Of a DNA stretch of 64,000 bases, positions 26,558 through 36,635 are shown in pieces. Under the pieces are notes generated by a model. It saw only the letters and a list, made by a program, of their open reading frames with translations, was not told the DNA's origin and ran no database searches. Numbering within the stretch: position 1 is the first letter of the stretch; every line of letters starts with the position of its first letter. The position numbers and the translations under genes were made by a program. The DNA lies in assembly GCF_030264295.1 (NCBI RefSeq), contig NZ_CP127173.1:6951501-7015500 (forward strand), given 5' to 3'. The stretch comes from Amycolatopsis nalaikhensis (lineage in GTDB: Bacteria > Actinomycetota > Actinomycetes > Mycobacteriales > Pseudonocardiaceae).

Positions 26558-29500
26558 TCAGGTGGCGCCGAGCGAGCGTGCCGCCGTGAGGTCGATCGTG
26601 GGCAGCGTGGCGAAGTCGGCCGGGCGGTGCGTCACCACCAGCGTCGAGCGGCCCTCCGTTGCCGTCAGCACATCCGCCGCCAAAGCCGCGGCCGTGGGCG
26701 CGTCCAGATGGGCCGTCGGCTCGTCGAGAAGCAGGATCGGGCGGTCCGACAGCAGCGCCCGGGCCACACCGATGCGCTGGCGCTCGCCACCCGACACCGG
26801 GGTGCCGTGCGCGCCCAGTGCCGTGTCGAGGCCGTCGGGCAAGTGCGAGTGCCACCCGCCCAGCTGCGCCAGGTCGAGTGCGGCGATCAGCGCGGTGTCG
26901 GGAGCGGACGGCCGGGCCAGGCGGAGGTTCTCGCGAAGCGTGCTGTCGAACAGGTGGGTGTCCGGCCCGCACCAGGCTATCTGCTCCCGCACCGAGTCGC
27001 CGTCGAACGCGAGGGTGTCCTCGTCGTCGAGCAGGACGCGGCCGGACGACGGGACCAGGTAGCGCATCAGCGCCGCGATCACCGTGCTCTTGCCCGCCCC
27101 GGACCGGCCGGTCAGCGCGAGCCGGTGACCGGGGCCGATGCGCAGGTCGACCCCTTCGACGGCGTTGCGTTCGGCGCCGGGCCAGCGGACGGCGAGACGT
27201 TCGGCGGCCAGGTGGGCCGCGGCGGGCGCAGTGGCGGTGGGTTCGGTCCGCGAAGCGGGCCCGGCGTCCAGCTCGGCGAGCCGGCGCGCGGAGTGCCCGG
27301 CGCCGAGGAGCCGCTGCGCCGCCTCGGGCAGGCCCGCCACCAGCTCGGCCGTCGCGAGCGGGGTCAGCGCCAGCACGGCCAGCGCCGGTCCGGGGATCGT
27401 GCCCGCCCGCACGGCCAGGATGCCCAGCGCGAGACAGACCAGGGACGTCAGGCCGACCCCGAGGGTGGCGATCCCGGTGCCGAGGCCGCGCCGGACCGCC
27501 GACCGCCGGGCGAGGGCGGTCAGGCCGGCGTCGAGCTCACGCAGGCGGGAGTGCCGGCGCACCGCCGCGTCGTGGACGATCAGGTCGGCCGAGGCCTGCA
27601 GCAGCTCGACGGTGCCCGCGGTCAGGTCCGTGCGCAGCCGGGCGGTGTCGCGCTGTGCCCGCCGGGCCGTCAGCGCGGCGACGAGCGGGGCGAGCACTCC
27701 GGCGGTGAACAAGCCGGCGGCGGCCGCGAACCCGGCGCCGGGCAGGATCACCCCGGGTGACGGCGGCCCCGGTGAGCACCGCGAACGTCGAAATGCCCGG
27801 CACCAGGCCGCGGACCAGCACGTCCTGCTGGCTGTCCACATCGGACACCAGGCGGTGCAGCAGGTCGCCGCGGCGCAGGCGGGCGGTGCGGGCCGGGCCG
27901 AGGCGGACCAGCCGGTCCCACACCCGGACGCGCAGTTCGGTCAGCGCTCGCAGGGCGACGTCGTGGGACAGTAGCCGCTCGAGGTAGCGCAGGATGCCCT
28001 TGGCCAGGCCGAAGGTTCGCACGGCGACGATCGCCACCATGAGGCTGAGCACGGGCGGGTGCAGCGCGGCGCTCGCGATCAGCCAGGACGACGTCGCGGT
28101 GAGCGCGACGCCGCAGCCCAGCGCGGCGGTGGCGGCGAGACAGGCCAGGGCGAGCCGCCACCGGTGCGGGCGCACGGCAGCCAGCAGCGGCCGCCACTTC
28201 GAGGCCGAGCCGTCCACCGTGGAGGGAGCGGGTGCCGGGACGGCGGCGGGCGGGCGAGCCGTGACAGACCCCGCGGCGCGCTCCGGGGCCGCCGCGGGAA
28301 GAACGGCCGCCCCGCCGAGCTGGACGACGCGGTCGCACCGGGCCAGCACGGCGGGGTGGTGGCTGACGATCACCGCGGTCCGTCCGGCGAGCACCGCCGG
28401 CAGCCGGTCGAGGATGACCGCTTCGGTTTCCGCGTCGACGCCTTCGGTGGGTTCGTCGAGCAGGATCAGCGGCCGGTCGAGCAGCACCGCGCGGGCCAGT
28501 GCGACGCGGCGGCGCTGTCCGGTGGACAGCCCGGCGCCCAGCTCGCCGACCACAGTGGACAGCGGGACGTCGAGTGCCGCGGTGTCCGCGGCGGCGAGCA
28601 CGGCGTCGTCGGTCGCGTCGGGGGAGCCCAGCCGGATGTTCTCCGCCACTGTCCCGGCGACGAGGTGGGGTTGTTGCGGCACCCAGGCGAGGTGCCGGTG
28701 CCAGGTGGCGCGGCCGATTTCGGCCAGGTCGGTGTCGCCGAGCACGACCCGGCCGGAGCCGGGCCGCCGCCAGCCGAGCAGGACGTCCAGCAGCGTCGAC
28801 TTCCCCGCGCCGCTCGGACCGGTGATCCCGACGACTTCGCCGGCGGGAATGCGCAGCGTGAACCCGTCCAGGATCGGTCCCGACCGGCCTTCGACCGTCA
28901 CGTCTTCGCAGCGCAACGCCACCTGGCCGAGGTCGGGAACCGTGCGGGTGCCGGTGTCGCCGGTGGGGGTGTCGGCGAGCGCGATGATCTCTTCGGCGGC
29001 GGCGAGGCCTTCGGCGCTGTCGTGGAACCGCGCGCCGACCGCCCGCAGCGGCAGGTAGACCTCCGGGGCGAGGACCAGCACGACGAGGGCGGTCTGCAGG
29101 TCGAGTTCACCGGCGAGCAGGCGCAGGCCGATCGACACGGCGACGACCGCGACCGACAGCGTGGCCAGTAGTTCCAGGGCGAGCGCGGAGAGGAATGCGA
29201 CGCGCAGGGTCCGCATGGTGTGCGTGCGGTACTTCTCGGTGATCTCCCGCAGCGAGCGCAGCTGGGCGCGGGCCCGGCCGAACGCGGTCAGCTCGGCGAG
29301 CCCGGCGACGAGGTCGAGGAAGTGGTTGCCCAGCACGGACAGTGTTTTCCACTGCCGCTGGACGTCGCGCTGGGTGTAGAGCCCGATGAGGATCATGAAG
29401 ATCGGGATGAGCGGCACCGTGAGACCCACGATCACCGCGGCGACCCAGTCCGCGGCCAGGATCCGCACGCCGACCACCAGCGGCACCACCGCCGCGATGA

Positions 29501-29915
29501 GCAGCTGCGGCAGGTACCGGGCGAAGTAGCCTTCGAGCCGGTCGACGCCGTGCGTGGCCAGGGAGGCGACCTCGGCGGGAGATCGGTCCGCCCGCCGGGG
29601 CCCGATCCGCAGCGCGGCGCCGATGACCGTCTCCCGCAGCTGCGAAAGCGCGCGGGCCGCGGCGCGGTGCGCGGTCGTCTCCGACAGCCACGCGAGGCCG
29701 GACCGGGCCAGCACCACCAAGGCCAGCAGCCCGACCGGGGCCAGAAGCGCGCGCAGCGTAAGGCCGTCGAGGAACGCCCAGGTGATCGTCTTGGCCAGCA
29801 GTTCGGCCTGGGCGAGGACCAGCATCGCGGTGAGCACGCCGAGGCCCGCGCAGGCCACGATGAACGGCCGGACCGCGTTCGCGTGGCGGAGCAGCCGCGG
29901 GTCGAGGGGCCTCAT
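26558..29915 (-). CDS. cydDC: Fused thiol-exporter CydDC for cytochrome bd assembly (one-base frameshift)
   Basis: ABC exporter of glutathione/cysteine-type thiols needed to build cytochrome bd. The CydD half starts at 29915 (MRPLDPRLLRHANAV), with Walker A GPSGAGKST and signature LSTGQRR. A Pro/Ala linker (PPAAVPAPAPSTVDG) joins it without a stop to the CydC half (WRPLLAAVRPHRWR), with Walker A GRSGAGKST and signature VSGGERQ. One extra base at about 27751-27758 breaks the CydC half; removing it rejoins VLTGAAVT to GVILPGAGFAA and gives about 1118 aa. Such fusions are known in streptomycetes, while mycobacteria have separate genes. ATGA overlap with cydB. Confidence 0.9.
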
Positions 29916-30931
29916 CGGCGGGCTGCGGGCAGGCCGCCGCCGGCGGGGATCGAGGTGCGGCTGATCCGCTTGCGGAACACCCAGTACGTCCAGGTCTGGT
30001 AGGTGAGCACGATCGGGGTGAACGCGACGGCGACCCAGGTCATGATCTGCAGCGTGTACGGCGTCGACGACGCGTTCGTCGTGGTCAGGCTGAAGGCCGG
30101 GTCGGTGGTCGAGGGCAGCACGTTCGGGTAGAGCGACCAGAACAGCGTGAAGGTAACCGCGATGATCGCGCCGGCGGTGCTCGCGAAGGCGTACCCGTCG
30201 CGCTCGCCGGCGGCGAACAGCACTCCGGCGGCGAGCAGCAGGGCCGCCACCAGCGACGTCAGCCACGTCCAGCCGCCGTGCTCGATGGCGGTGTAGGCGA
30301 GGAAGACGCCGCCGAACACGATCGCCGCGCCGCCGAGCGCGCGGCTCAATGTCCGGGCGCGGTCGCGGATGGCGTCAGTCGTCTTCAAGGCGAGGAACAC
30401 CGCGCCGTGGAAGGTGAACAGGCTGAGCGTGGCCAGGCCCCCGAGCAGCGCGTACGGGTTGAGCAGGGTGAAGAAGGTGCCGGTGAAGTGGTGCTGGGCG
30501 TCGAGGGGGACGCCGTGGACGATGTTGCCGAAGGCGACACCCCACAGCAGCGCCGGTGCGGCGGAGCCGAAGACGATGATCCAGTCCCAGGTGTTGCGCC
30601 AGCGTGGGCTGTCGATCTTGCCGCGGAACTCGAACGCGACACCCCGCAGGATGAGTGCGACGAGCACGAGCAGCAGCGCCAGGTAGAAGCCGGAGAACAG
30701 GCTGGCGTACCAGAGCGGGAAGGCAGCGAAGGTGGCGCCGCCGGCGACGAGCAGCCAGACTTCGTTGCCGTCCCAGACCGGGCCGATGGTGTTGATCAGC
30801 ACGCGGCGGTCGGTGTCGTCGTGGCCGAGGACACGCAGGAGCGTCCCGACGCCGAAGTCGAAGCCTTCGAGGACGAAGTAGCCGGTCCAGAGGACCGCGA
30901 TGAGCAGGAACCAGATGTCGGTGAGGGCCAT
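29912..30931 (-). CDS. cydB: Cytochrome bd ubiquinol/menaquinol oxidase subunit II
   Basis: 339 aa membrane subunit. The opening WFLLIAVLWTGYFVLEGFDFGVG and the later INTIGPVWDGNEVWL are hallmark CydB sequences. About eight membrane helices. It starts 15 bp after the cydA stop and overlaps cydDC by 4 bp. Confidence 0.96.
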   Translation of the reverse strand: MALTDIWFLLIAVLWTGYFVLEGFDFGVGTLLRVLGHDDTDRRVLINTIGPVWDGNEVWLLVAGGATFAAFPLWYASLFSGFYLALLLVLVALILRGVAFEFRGKIDSPRWRNTWDWIIVFGSAAPALLWGVAFGNIVHGVPLDAQHHFTGTFFTLLNPYALLGGLATLSLFTFHGAVFLALKTTDAIRDRARTLSRALGGAAIVFGGVFLAYTAIEHGGWTWLTSLVAALLLAAGVLFAAGERDGYAFASTAGAIIAVTFTLFWSLYPNVLPSTTDPAFSLTTTNASSTPYTLQIMTWVAVAFTPIVLTYQTWTYWVFRKRISRTSIPAGGGLPAARR

Positions 30932-30946
30932 GGCGGGTCTCCGGCG

Positions 30947-32347
30947 TCAGTAGGCGAAGGCCGCGGGGCGCGGCTCGTCGGAATCGGTCTCGTCCGCGGG
31001 TGCCTCGGGGGGTGGGGGACCGGCTTTGGCGTAGCGGACCATCAGGACGCCGTCGATGACCGCGAGCACGCCGTAGAGCACGGTGAACACGATCAGTGAG
31101 GTCAGCACGCTGCCCGCAGACACCGTGGGGGAGACGGAGTCGGCGGTCTTGAGCACGCCGAACACCGACCACGGCTGGCGGCCCATCTCGGTGAAGATCC
31201 AGCCGACGCTGTTGGCCAGGAACGGCAGGGCGAGCCCGGCGGTCGCGACGGGGAAGAACCAGCGGGCGCGCGGGGTGCGGCCGCGGCGGAACAGCCAGAG
31301 CCCGACCAGGGAGATCAGCAGGCAGAGGAAGCCGAAGCCGATCATCAGGCGGAACGTCCAGTAGCTGACCGGGATGTCGGGCCGGTATTCGCCGGGGCCG
31401 TACTGCTGCTGTTCGGCGGCTTGGAGGTCGTTGATGCCTTCGACCCGGCCGTCGAACTTCCCGGTGGCCATGAAGGAGAGCACGCCGGGGACGCGGATGG
31501 AGAACTTCTCCCGGGAGCCGTCGAGCGAGCCGATGGTGAACAGCGAGAACGAGGCGGGTGCGACGGTGTCGTAGAGCGCTTCGGCGGCGGCCATCTTCAT
31601 CGGCTGCTGCTCGGTCATCAGCCGTGCCTGCAGGTCACCGGTGACGATGACGCCCAGGCTCGCGATCAGCACGGTGACCAGCGCGAGCTTCATCGACGGC
31701 CGGTAGACGTCCGTCGCGTGGGCTTTGCGGAGCTGCCAGGCGCTGATCCCGACGACGAACATTCCGGCGGTGAGGAAGCACGCGGTGATCGTGTGGGCGA
31801 ACGCGCCGACGGCGGTCGAGTTGGTGAGGACCGCGCCGAAGTCCTTCAGCTCCGCGCGGCCGGTCGCCGGATTCACGATCGAGCCGACCGGGTGCTGCAT
31901 CCAGGAGTTGGCGGCGAGGATGAAGTACGCCGAGAGCACGGTGCCGATCGAGGCGATCCAGATCGTCGCCAGGTGCAGCTTCTTCGGCAGCTTGTCCCAG
32001 CCGAAGATCCACAGGCCGAGGAACGTCGATTCGAGGAAGAACGCCAGCAGGCCCTCGATGGCCAGCGGCGCGCCGAAGATGTCGCCGACGAAGGTGCTGT
32101 AGTCGGACCAGTTCATGCCGAACTGGAATTCCTGCACGATGCCGGTCGCCACGCCCATGGCGAAGTTGATGAGGAACAGCTTCCCCCAGAACTTCGTCAT
32201 CCGGCGGTAGCGGTCGTTCCCGGTGCGCACCCAGGCGGTCTGCATCCCGGCGACCAGGAAGGACAGCCCGATGGTCAGCGGGACGAAGATGAAGTGGTAG
32301 ACGGTGGTGACCCCGAACTGCCATCGCGCCAGGTCAAGGTTGCTCAT
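30947..32347 (-). CDS. cydA: Cytochrome bd oxidase subunit I
   Basis: 466 aa high-affinity quinol oxidase subunit, useful at very low oxygen. The N-terminal ARWQFGVTTVYHF contains the first heme His (residue 18), GIVQEFQFGMNWSDYS is family-specific, and EGLLAFFLESTFLG holds the conserved Glu. The Q-loop around GINDLQAAEQQQYGP is of the short type. First gene of cydABDC; its promoter faces devR. Confidence 0.96.
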   Translation of the reverse strand: MSNLDLARWQFGVTTVYHFIFVPLTIGLSFLVAGMQTAWVRTGNDRYRRMTKFWGKLFLINFAMGVATGIVQEFQFGMNWSDYSTFVGDIFGAPLAIEGLLAFFLESTFLGLWIFGWDKLPKKLHLATIWIASIGTVLSAYFILAANSWMQHPVGSIVNPATGRAELKDFGAVLTNSTAVGAFAHTITACFLTAGMFVVGISAWQLRKAHATDVYRPSMKLALVTVLIASLGVIVTGDLQARLMTEQQPMKMAAAEALYDTVAPASFSLFTIGSLDGSREKFSIRVPGVLSFMATGKFDGRVEGINDLQAAEQQQYGPGEYRPDIPVSYWTFRLMIGFGFLCLLISLVGLWLFRRGRTPRARWFFPVATAGLALPFLANSVGWIFTEMGRQPWSVFGVLKTADSVSPTVSAGSVLTSLIVFTVLYGVLAVIDGVLMVRYAKAGPPPPEAPADETDSDEPRPAAFAY

Positions 32348-32415
32348 CCGGTTCTCCTGCTCGCGCGGACGCTGTTGACTCCGGAAGCATCGGGCCCGGG
32401 GCAGCTTCGGCGAGA

Positions 32416-32429
32416 GGGTCCTTGGTCAC
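32416..32429. promoter_or_regulatory. DosR-like box in the cydA/devR divergent promoter
   Basis: The complement reads GTGACCAAGGACCC, 10 of 14 matches to the DosR core. A second imperfect element (complement GGGACCCGGGACCG) lies at about 32437-32452. The 165-bp spacer separates cydA from devR, so autoregulation of devR and control of cydABDC by DevR are both plausible. Confidence 0.5.
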
Positions 32430-32512
32430 TTCCCGGACGGTCCCGGGTCCCTGCCATCGGGGGCCCTGTGGTCGTACTCTGATCTCTGTCGAACCGTTCC
32501 CGGGAGGTCGAA

Positions 32513-33151
32513 ATGCTCCGCGTGTTTCTCGTCGATGACCACGAGGTCGTCCGCCGTGGCGTCGCCGACCTGCTGGACGAGGACGAAGAACTGACCGTGA
32601 TCGGGCAGGCCGGCAGCGTGTCTCAGGCGCTGGCCCGGATCCCGGCGCTCAACCCCGACGTGGCGGTGCTGGACGTGCGGCTGCCCGACGGCAACGGCAT
32701 CGAACTGGCCCGGGAGCTGCGCTCCAAGCTGCCGGAGCTGAAGTGCCTGATGCTCACCTCCTACACCGATGAGCAGGCGATGCTGGACGCCGTGATGGCC
32801 GGGGCGAGCGGGTTCGTCATCAAGGACATCAAGGGCATGGACCTGGTCTCGGCGGTGCGGGACGTCGGCGCGGGCAAGTCCCTGCTCGACGCGCACGCCG
32901 CGGCCGCCCTGATGGCGAAGCTGCGCGACAGCCAGACCAAGAAGGGCCCGCTGGCCGACCTCTCGGACCAGGAGAAGAAGCTGCTCGAGCTGATCGGTGA
33001 GGGTTTGACCAACCGGCAGATCTCGGAGCGCATGTTCCTGGCTGAGAAGACGGTCAAGAACTACGTCTCCCGGCTGCTGACCAAGCTGGGCATGGAACGT
33101 CGCACCCAGGCCGCGGTGCTGGCCACCGAGCTGCGCAACCAGGGGAGCTAG
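32513..33151 (+). CDS. devR: Hypoxia response regulator DevR (DosR)
   Basis: 212 aa NarL/LuxR-type regulator, very close to M. tuberculosis DevR along its whole length. Receiver residues Asp8, Asp9, Asp54 (VLDVRLPDG), Thr82 and Lys104 are at the same positions. The recognition helix KTVKNYVSRLL keeps Lys179, Lys182 and Asn183, which contact the DosR box in M. tuberculosis. Thr198 and Thr205, the PknH-modified residues there, are also conserved. This supports reading the GGGAC-type repeats nearby as its targets. Convergent with the nitroreductase at 33148, sharing the stop region. Confidence 0.96.
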   Translation: MLRVFLVDDHEVVRRGVADLLDEDEELTVIGQAGSVSQALARIPALNPDVAVLDVRLPDGNGIELARELRSKLPELKCLMLTSYTDEQAMLDAVMAGASGFVIKDIKGMDLVSAVRDVGAGKSLLDAHAAAALMAKLRDSQTKKGPLADLSDQEKKLLELIGEGLTNRQISERMFLAEKTVKNYVSRLLTKLGMERRTQAAVLATELRNQGS

Positions 33152-34137
33152 GCGCTCGTTCGCTCCGGCTCCAGGAGGACATCGGCCAGGGACCGGCGCG
33201 GCGTCCATGGCACCGGTGCGCCGCGGCCGAGGCGCAGCACGATCTGCGGCCACAGCCCCCCGCCGAGCAGGGCGCGCAGCTCCCTCCGCACCGCGGGAAC
33301 CTCGACCGGCTGGGAGATGAACGACGCGTCGAGCCCGGCGGCCGTGGCCGTGAGCAGCACCCGCTGCATGGCCTGACCGGCCCGGATCCGGTCGATCCGG
33401 GTGTCGTCGAAGGAGCCGATGACCACGACCAGCGGCTCCGACTCGTCGGGTCGGCCGCGCCGCCGCGCACCGAAGTCCCGCAGCACCCAGCCGCCGTTGT
33501 CGGAGGGCATCGCGCCGGCCGCGTACTCGGGGACGCCGTCCCGGCTGCCCGGTGCACGCGCGGTCCAGTAGCGCCACTCGGCGACGAACGCCGGGTCGGA
33601 AACCTGCACCTGGTGGCTCTTGTGCACCAGCTCTCGCAGGCCTTCCAGCTGGTGTGCGTCCAGCCGCGGCAGCCACGCCTGCTCGACTTCGGCGGCGTGC
33701 CGTAGTTCGGCGACCATCGGTGCGGGGATGGTGTCCGTGCCGAACGGTGTCCGGTTCGTGTGCCGGCGAGGGATCGCGTCGGCCAGGTGGACCAACCGGG
33801 GGTCGGGACGCCGGGCCGCGAACGGCCGGACGAGGGCCAGCAGCGTGGGGTCATCGCGACGCGGCAGCAGCGTGGTGGCCGGGTGCGCGCCGAGGGCGTT
33901 GATGGCGGTGCGCAGGTTGAACAGCGCGGCCCCGCACGAGAGCAGCAGTTCCCGCTGGTCGGCGTCGGCCACGGGCAGGGCGCGGTCCGGATCGGCGTGC
34001 AGTTCGAGGCCCGCGGGAGTGCTGCGGAACCGCCACGGCTGCGTGTTGTGCGTCGACGGCGCGAGCATCGCGGCGCCGATCACCGACTTCACCTGATCGG
34101 GGTCCAGCAGGCCGATCGCGGTGATGGGTAGTGTCAT
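33148..34137 (-). CDS. Acg-family nitroreductase-like protein
   Basis: 329 aa. The N-terminal APSTHNTQPWRF motif, LSCGAALFNLRTAI, RRHTNRTPF and the final AGQAMQRVLLTATAAGLDASFISQP identify the Acg/Rv2032/Rv3131 group of DosR-regulon nitroreductase-fold proteins. In M. tuberculosis Acg the FMN site is covered by a lid and catalysis has not been shown, so FMN storage or sequestration is as likely as reduction. The start MTLPITAIGL at 34137 has GAGGGGAAA upstream. Divergent from devS. Confidence 0.9.
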   Translation of the reverse strand: MTLPITAIGLLDPDQVKSVIGAAMLAPSTHNTQPWRFRSTPAGLELHADPDRALPVADADQRELLLSCGAALFNLRTAINALGAHPATTLLPRRDDPTLLALVRPFAARRPDPRLVHLADAIPRRHTNRTPFGTDTIPAPMVAELRHAAEVEQAWLPRLDAHQLEGLRELVHKSHQVQVSDPAFVAEWRYWTARAPGSRDGVPEYAAGAMPSDNGGWVLRDFGARRRGRPDESEPLVVVIGSFDDTRIDRIRAGQAMQRVLLTATAAGLDASFISQPVEVPAVRRELRALLGGGLWPQIVLRLGRGAPVPWTPRRSLADVLLEPERTSA

Positions 34138-34267
34138 GGTTTCCCCTCGTGCCGCCGCGCGGCACACTGTGGTTCCGAAAGCTTCCTCCGACGGTCTCTC
34201 GCGTGGCGAGGCTGCGGAAAGGGGAGAAAGTCACCAGGGCGAGGTCGGAACGGACGGTGCGGAGGTC

Positions 34268-36019
34268 GTGGACACGGTGTCGCAGAACGGACCCGGGCAG
34301 CACCCGGAGGACAGGCCGCGGCGGATGGCGGGGACGCTCTCCGGGCTGCGGCTTCGCGAGGTCCTCCGCGACCTCCAGGACCGGATCGAGCTGCTGATCG
34401 GGACCCGCGACAAGATGGACGGCCTGCTCGACGCGGTCCTGGCCGTCGCGTCCGGACTGGAACTGGACACCACGCTGCGGCGCATCGTGCGGGCCGCCAT
34501 CGAGCTCGGCGAGGCGAAGTACGGCGCACTCGGGGTACTCGCCGAAGACGGCTCCCTGTCCGAGTTCATCTACCTCGGGATCGACGACGAGACCCGCACG
34601 CTGATCGGCGACCTGCCCGAAGGCCACGGCGTCCTCGGCGTGGTCATCGAGGAGGCGAAGCCGCTGCGGCTGGAGGAGATTTCCGCCCATCCGGCGTCGG
34701 TGGGCTTCCCCGCCCACCACCCGCCGATGCACTCCTTCCTCGGGGTGCCGGTGCGGGTGCGGGACGAGGTGTTCGGCCGGCTGTACCTGACCGAAAAGAA
34801 GAACGGCGAGCAGTTCACCGACGACGACGAGGTCGTCGTGCAGGCCCTGGCCGCCGCGGCCGGGATCGCGATCGAGAATGCGCACCTCTACGAGCAGGCG
34901 CGGGTGCGGCAGCAGTGGCTGGCCGCGACCAGTGAGGTGACGACCGAACTGCTGGGCGGTACCGACCCGGCGGAGGCGCTCGACATCATCGCCAGCCGGG
35001 CGCTGGAGCTGACCGGATCGGACGTCACCATGCTCGCCTTGCCCAATTCCGGGCGGCTCGACGTCGACGAGGACTGGGGCGACGACGTCGACGACCTGAC
35101 GGTGACCGTCTGCGCGGGGGTCCGGGCCGCCGAGCTGTCGGGTCTGCACATCGACGTCGAAGGCAGTCTGCCCGGCGCGGTGTACCGGGACCGGACGCCG
35201 CGGAGCGTTCCAGAGCTGGAACTGGGGGACTACGCCTTCGGGCCGGCTCTGGTGGTGCCGCTGCGGGCGGGTGACCGCACGACCGGCGTGCTCATCGCCG
35301 TCCGGGAGCCGGGCGCGGCGTCGTTCGAGTCGGCCCAGCTGTCGGTCGTGGCCTCGTTCGCCGACCAGGCCGCGCTGGCACTGCAGCTGGCGGCCCAGCA
35401 GCGGACCGCCCGCGAGCTGGACGTGCTCGGTGACCGCGACCGGATCGCCCGCGACCTGCACGACCACGTCATCCAGCGGCTGTTCGCGGTGGGCCTGTCG
35501 ATGCAGAGCACGCAGCGGCGGACGAAGTCGCCGGAGCTGCAGAAGCGGCTCGGGGACAGCATCGAGCAGATGCACGAGATCGTGCAGGAGATCCGCACCG
35601 CGATCTTCGACCTGCACGGCGGTGCGGCGGGGGAGACGGGGTTGCGGCTGCGGCACCGCCTGCACGACGCGATCGCCGAGCTGACCGACGACGCGCCGGT
35701 GCACCCGACGGTCAGCATGGCCGGCCCGCTCGACGCGCTGCCCGCGCAGCTGGCCGAGCACGCCGAGGCGGTGGTGCGCGAAGGGGTCAGCAACGCCGTC
35801 CGGCACGCGGAAGCTTCGGTCTTGTCGGTCTCGGTCGTGGTGAAGGACGACGTCCTGCGGATCGTCGTGGCCGACGACGGCAAGGGGCTGCCCGCCGACG
35901 TCTCGCCGAGCGGGCTGGGCAACCTCGGTGACCGCGCCGAAGCCGTCGGCGGGCACTTCACGATCGAAGCCGTCCCCGCCGGTGGCCTGAAGCTGGAGTG
36001 GTCCGCGCCAGTCGGCTGA
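34268..36019 (+). CDS. devS: Heme-GAF oxygen/NO/redox sensor histidine kinase DevS (DosS)
   Basis: About 583 aa from GTG 34268 (M. tuberculosis DosS is 578 aa); ATG 34325 is the alternative start. GAF-A contains HPASVGFPAHHPPM, whose last His aligns with heme ligand His149 of DosS, and GRLYLTE, with the Tyr171 equivalent. GAF-B spans about 240-385. The kinase core is intact: H-box RDLHDHVIQRLFAVGLSMQ, N-box REGVSNAVRHAEAS and G-box DDGKGLP. It probably phosphorylates DevR encoded 1.1 kb upstream; the two genes are split by a nitroreductase on the other strand rather than forming one operon. Confidence 0.94.
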   Translation: MDTVSQNGPGQHPEDRPRRMAGTLSGLRLREVLRDLQDRIELLIGTRDKMDGLLDAVLAVASGLELDTTLRRIVRAAIELGEAKYGALGVLAEDGSLSEFIYLGIDDETRTLIGDLPEGHGVLGVVIEEAKPLRLEEISAHPASVGFPAHHPPMHSFLGVPVRVRDEVFGRLYLTEKKNGEQFTDDDEVVVQALAAAAGIAIENAHLYEQARVRQQWLAATSEVTTELLGGTDPAEALDIIASRALELTGSDVTMLALPNSGRLDVDEDWGDDVDDLTVTVCAGVRAAELSGLHIDVEGSLPGAVYRDRTPRSVPELELGDYAFGPALVVPLRAGDRTTGVLIAVREPGAASFESAQLSVVASFADQAALALQLAAQQRTARELDVLGDRDRIARDLHDHVIQRLFAVGLSMQSTQRRTKSPELQKRLGDSIEQMHEIVQEIRTAIFDLHGGAAGETGLRLRHRLHDAIAELTDDAPVHPTVSMAGPLDALPAQLAEHAEAVVREGVSNAVRHAEASVLSVSVVVKDDVLRIVVADDGKGLPADVSPSGLGNLGDRAEAVGGHFTIEAVPAGGLKLEWSAPVG

Positions 36020-36030
36020 CCCGGGTTGCT

Positions 36031-36444
36031 TCATTCGAACGTATGTTCTACGGTGGTGTGGTGCCGGGCGGAGTGGGGAAGACTCCGCCCGGCGCGTCCA
36101 CCGCGCAAGCTCGCCTCTACGTAGGTAGCGTCTGGCCCGCGGGCCGGCGCGCTCCCTCCCCCTCGGCCCCGTCGGCCCGCGTCCCGCGATTCAAGGGCCC
36201 AGGTGCGACCGGCTTCCGCTTCCAGTTCCGCGGTTGCGGCTTCCACCAGTTCTTCCGTGAGGTCGGACATCGCCCGGCCCAGCGCCAGGTAACCGGCGAT
36301 CCGGGCCGGGCCGGCCCGATGGGCGAGGCCCACGCCGGAGAACTCGTGCCTGTCCGGCGTGTGCAGCACGATCTGTGCCCGGGTCCGGTGCGGGCCGTGC
36401 TCGACGGCGACGTCGAAGCTCCAGGTTTCCGCTGGCTGGTTCAT
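36031..36444 (-). CDS. DUF1876 (Rv1738/Rv2632c-type) dormancy protein, 3' part doubtful
   Basis: Starts MNQPAETWSFDVAVEHG. Residues 1-75 match the small DUF1876 fold (VGLAHRAGPARIAGYLALGRAMSDL) of M. tuberculosis Rv1738 and Rv2632c, DosR-regulon proteins resembling ribosome hibernation factors. As read it is 137 aa, but the family is about 85-95 aa and the last 55 residues are Arg/Gly-rich. A one-base slip near 36200 would give a stop at 36191 and 84 aa. A strong terminator-like hairpin inside the extended reading (36063-36093) supports the shorter form. Divergent from hspX with DosR-like boxes between. Confidence 0.8.
   Translation of the reverse strand: MNQPAETWSFDVAVEHGPHRTRAQIVLHTPDRHEFSGVGLAHRAGPARIAGYLALGRAMSDLTEELVEAATAELEAEAGRTWALESRDAGRRGRGGGSAPARGPDATYVEASLRGGRAGRSLPHSARHHTTVEHTFE
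36063..36093. terminator. Stem-loop terminator downstream of the DUF1876 gene
   Basis: A perfect 12-bp stem (GCCGGGCGGAGT at 36063-36074, complement at 36082-36093) with a 7-base loop. It lies between the devS stop (36019) and the DUF1876 domain and could end both transcripts. Confidence 0.65.
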
Positions 36445-36502
36445 TTCTCGCTCCCGTTCTCCCCGTGCCGCCGACGGTGACAGCGAGGCCGGACTGAGTA
36501 CA

Positions 36503-36544
36503 GGGCCGTTGGTCCCCGGCCGGGTCTTCGGTGACGAAGGTCCT
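36503..36544. promoter_or_regulatory. Two DosR-like boxes between the DUF1876 gene and hspX
   Basis: Box 1 at 36503-36516 (complement GGGACCAACGGCCC, 11 of 14) and box 2 at 36531-36544 (complement AGGACCTTCGTCAC, 10 of 14). Their starts are 28 bp apart and they lie 59 and 91 bp before the hspX start. Paired boxes upstream of an hspX homologue recall the M. tuberculosis hspX promoter. Confidence 0.6.
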
Positions 36545-36635
36545 CGCGGTTCGGGCAGTCCGGCCGCTTCGCGGCACCGGGTCCCCGAGGTCTCCTTGTG
36601 GTGCGGCGCCCGTCGCCGCGGAGAGGAGCGAAACG

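Noticed and set aside
27748..28338. Separate genes for short pieces of cydC
   Set aside because: They are out-of-frame shadows; the conserved CydC sequence crosses frames once at about 27755.
32437..32452. Second GGGACC-type repeat in the cydA/devR spacer as a full DosR box
   Set aside because: Its right half is poor and its spacing differs from the core; mentioned only as a weak element.
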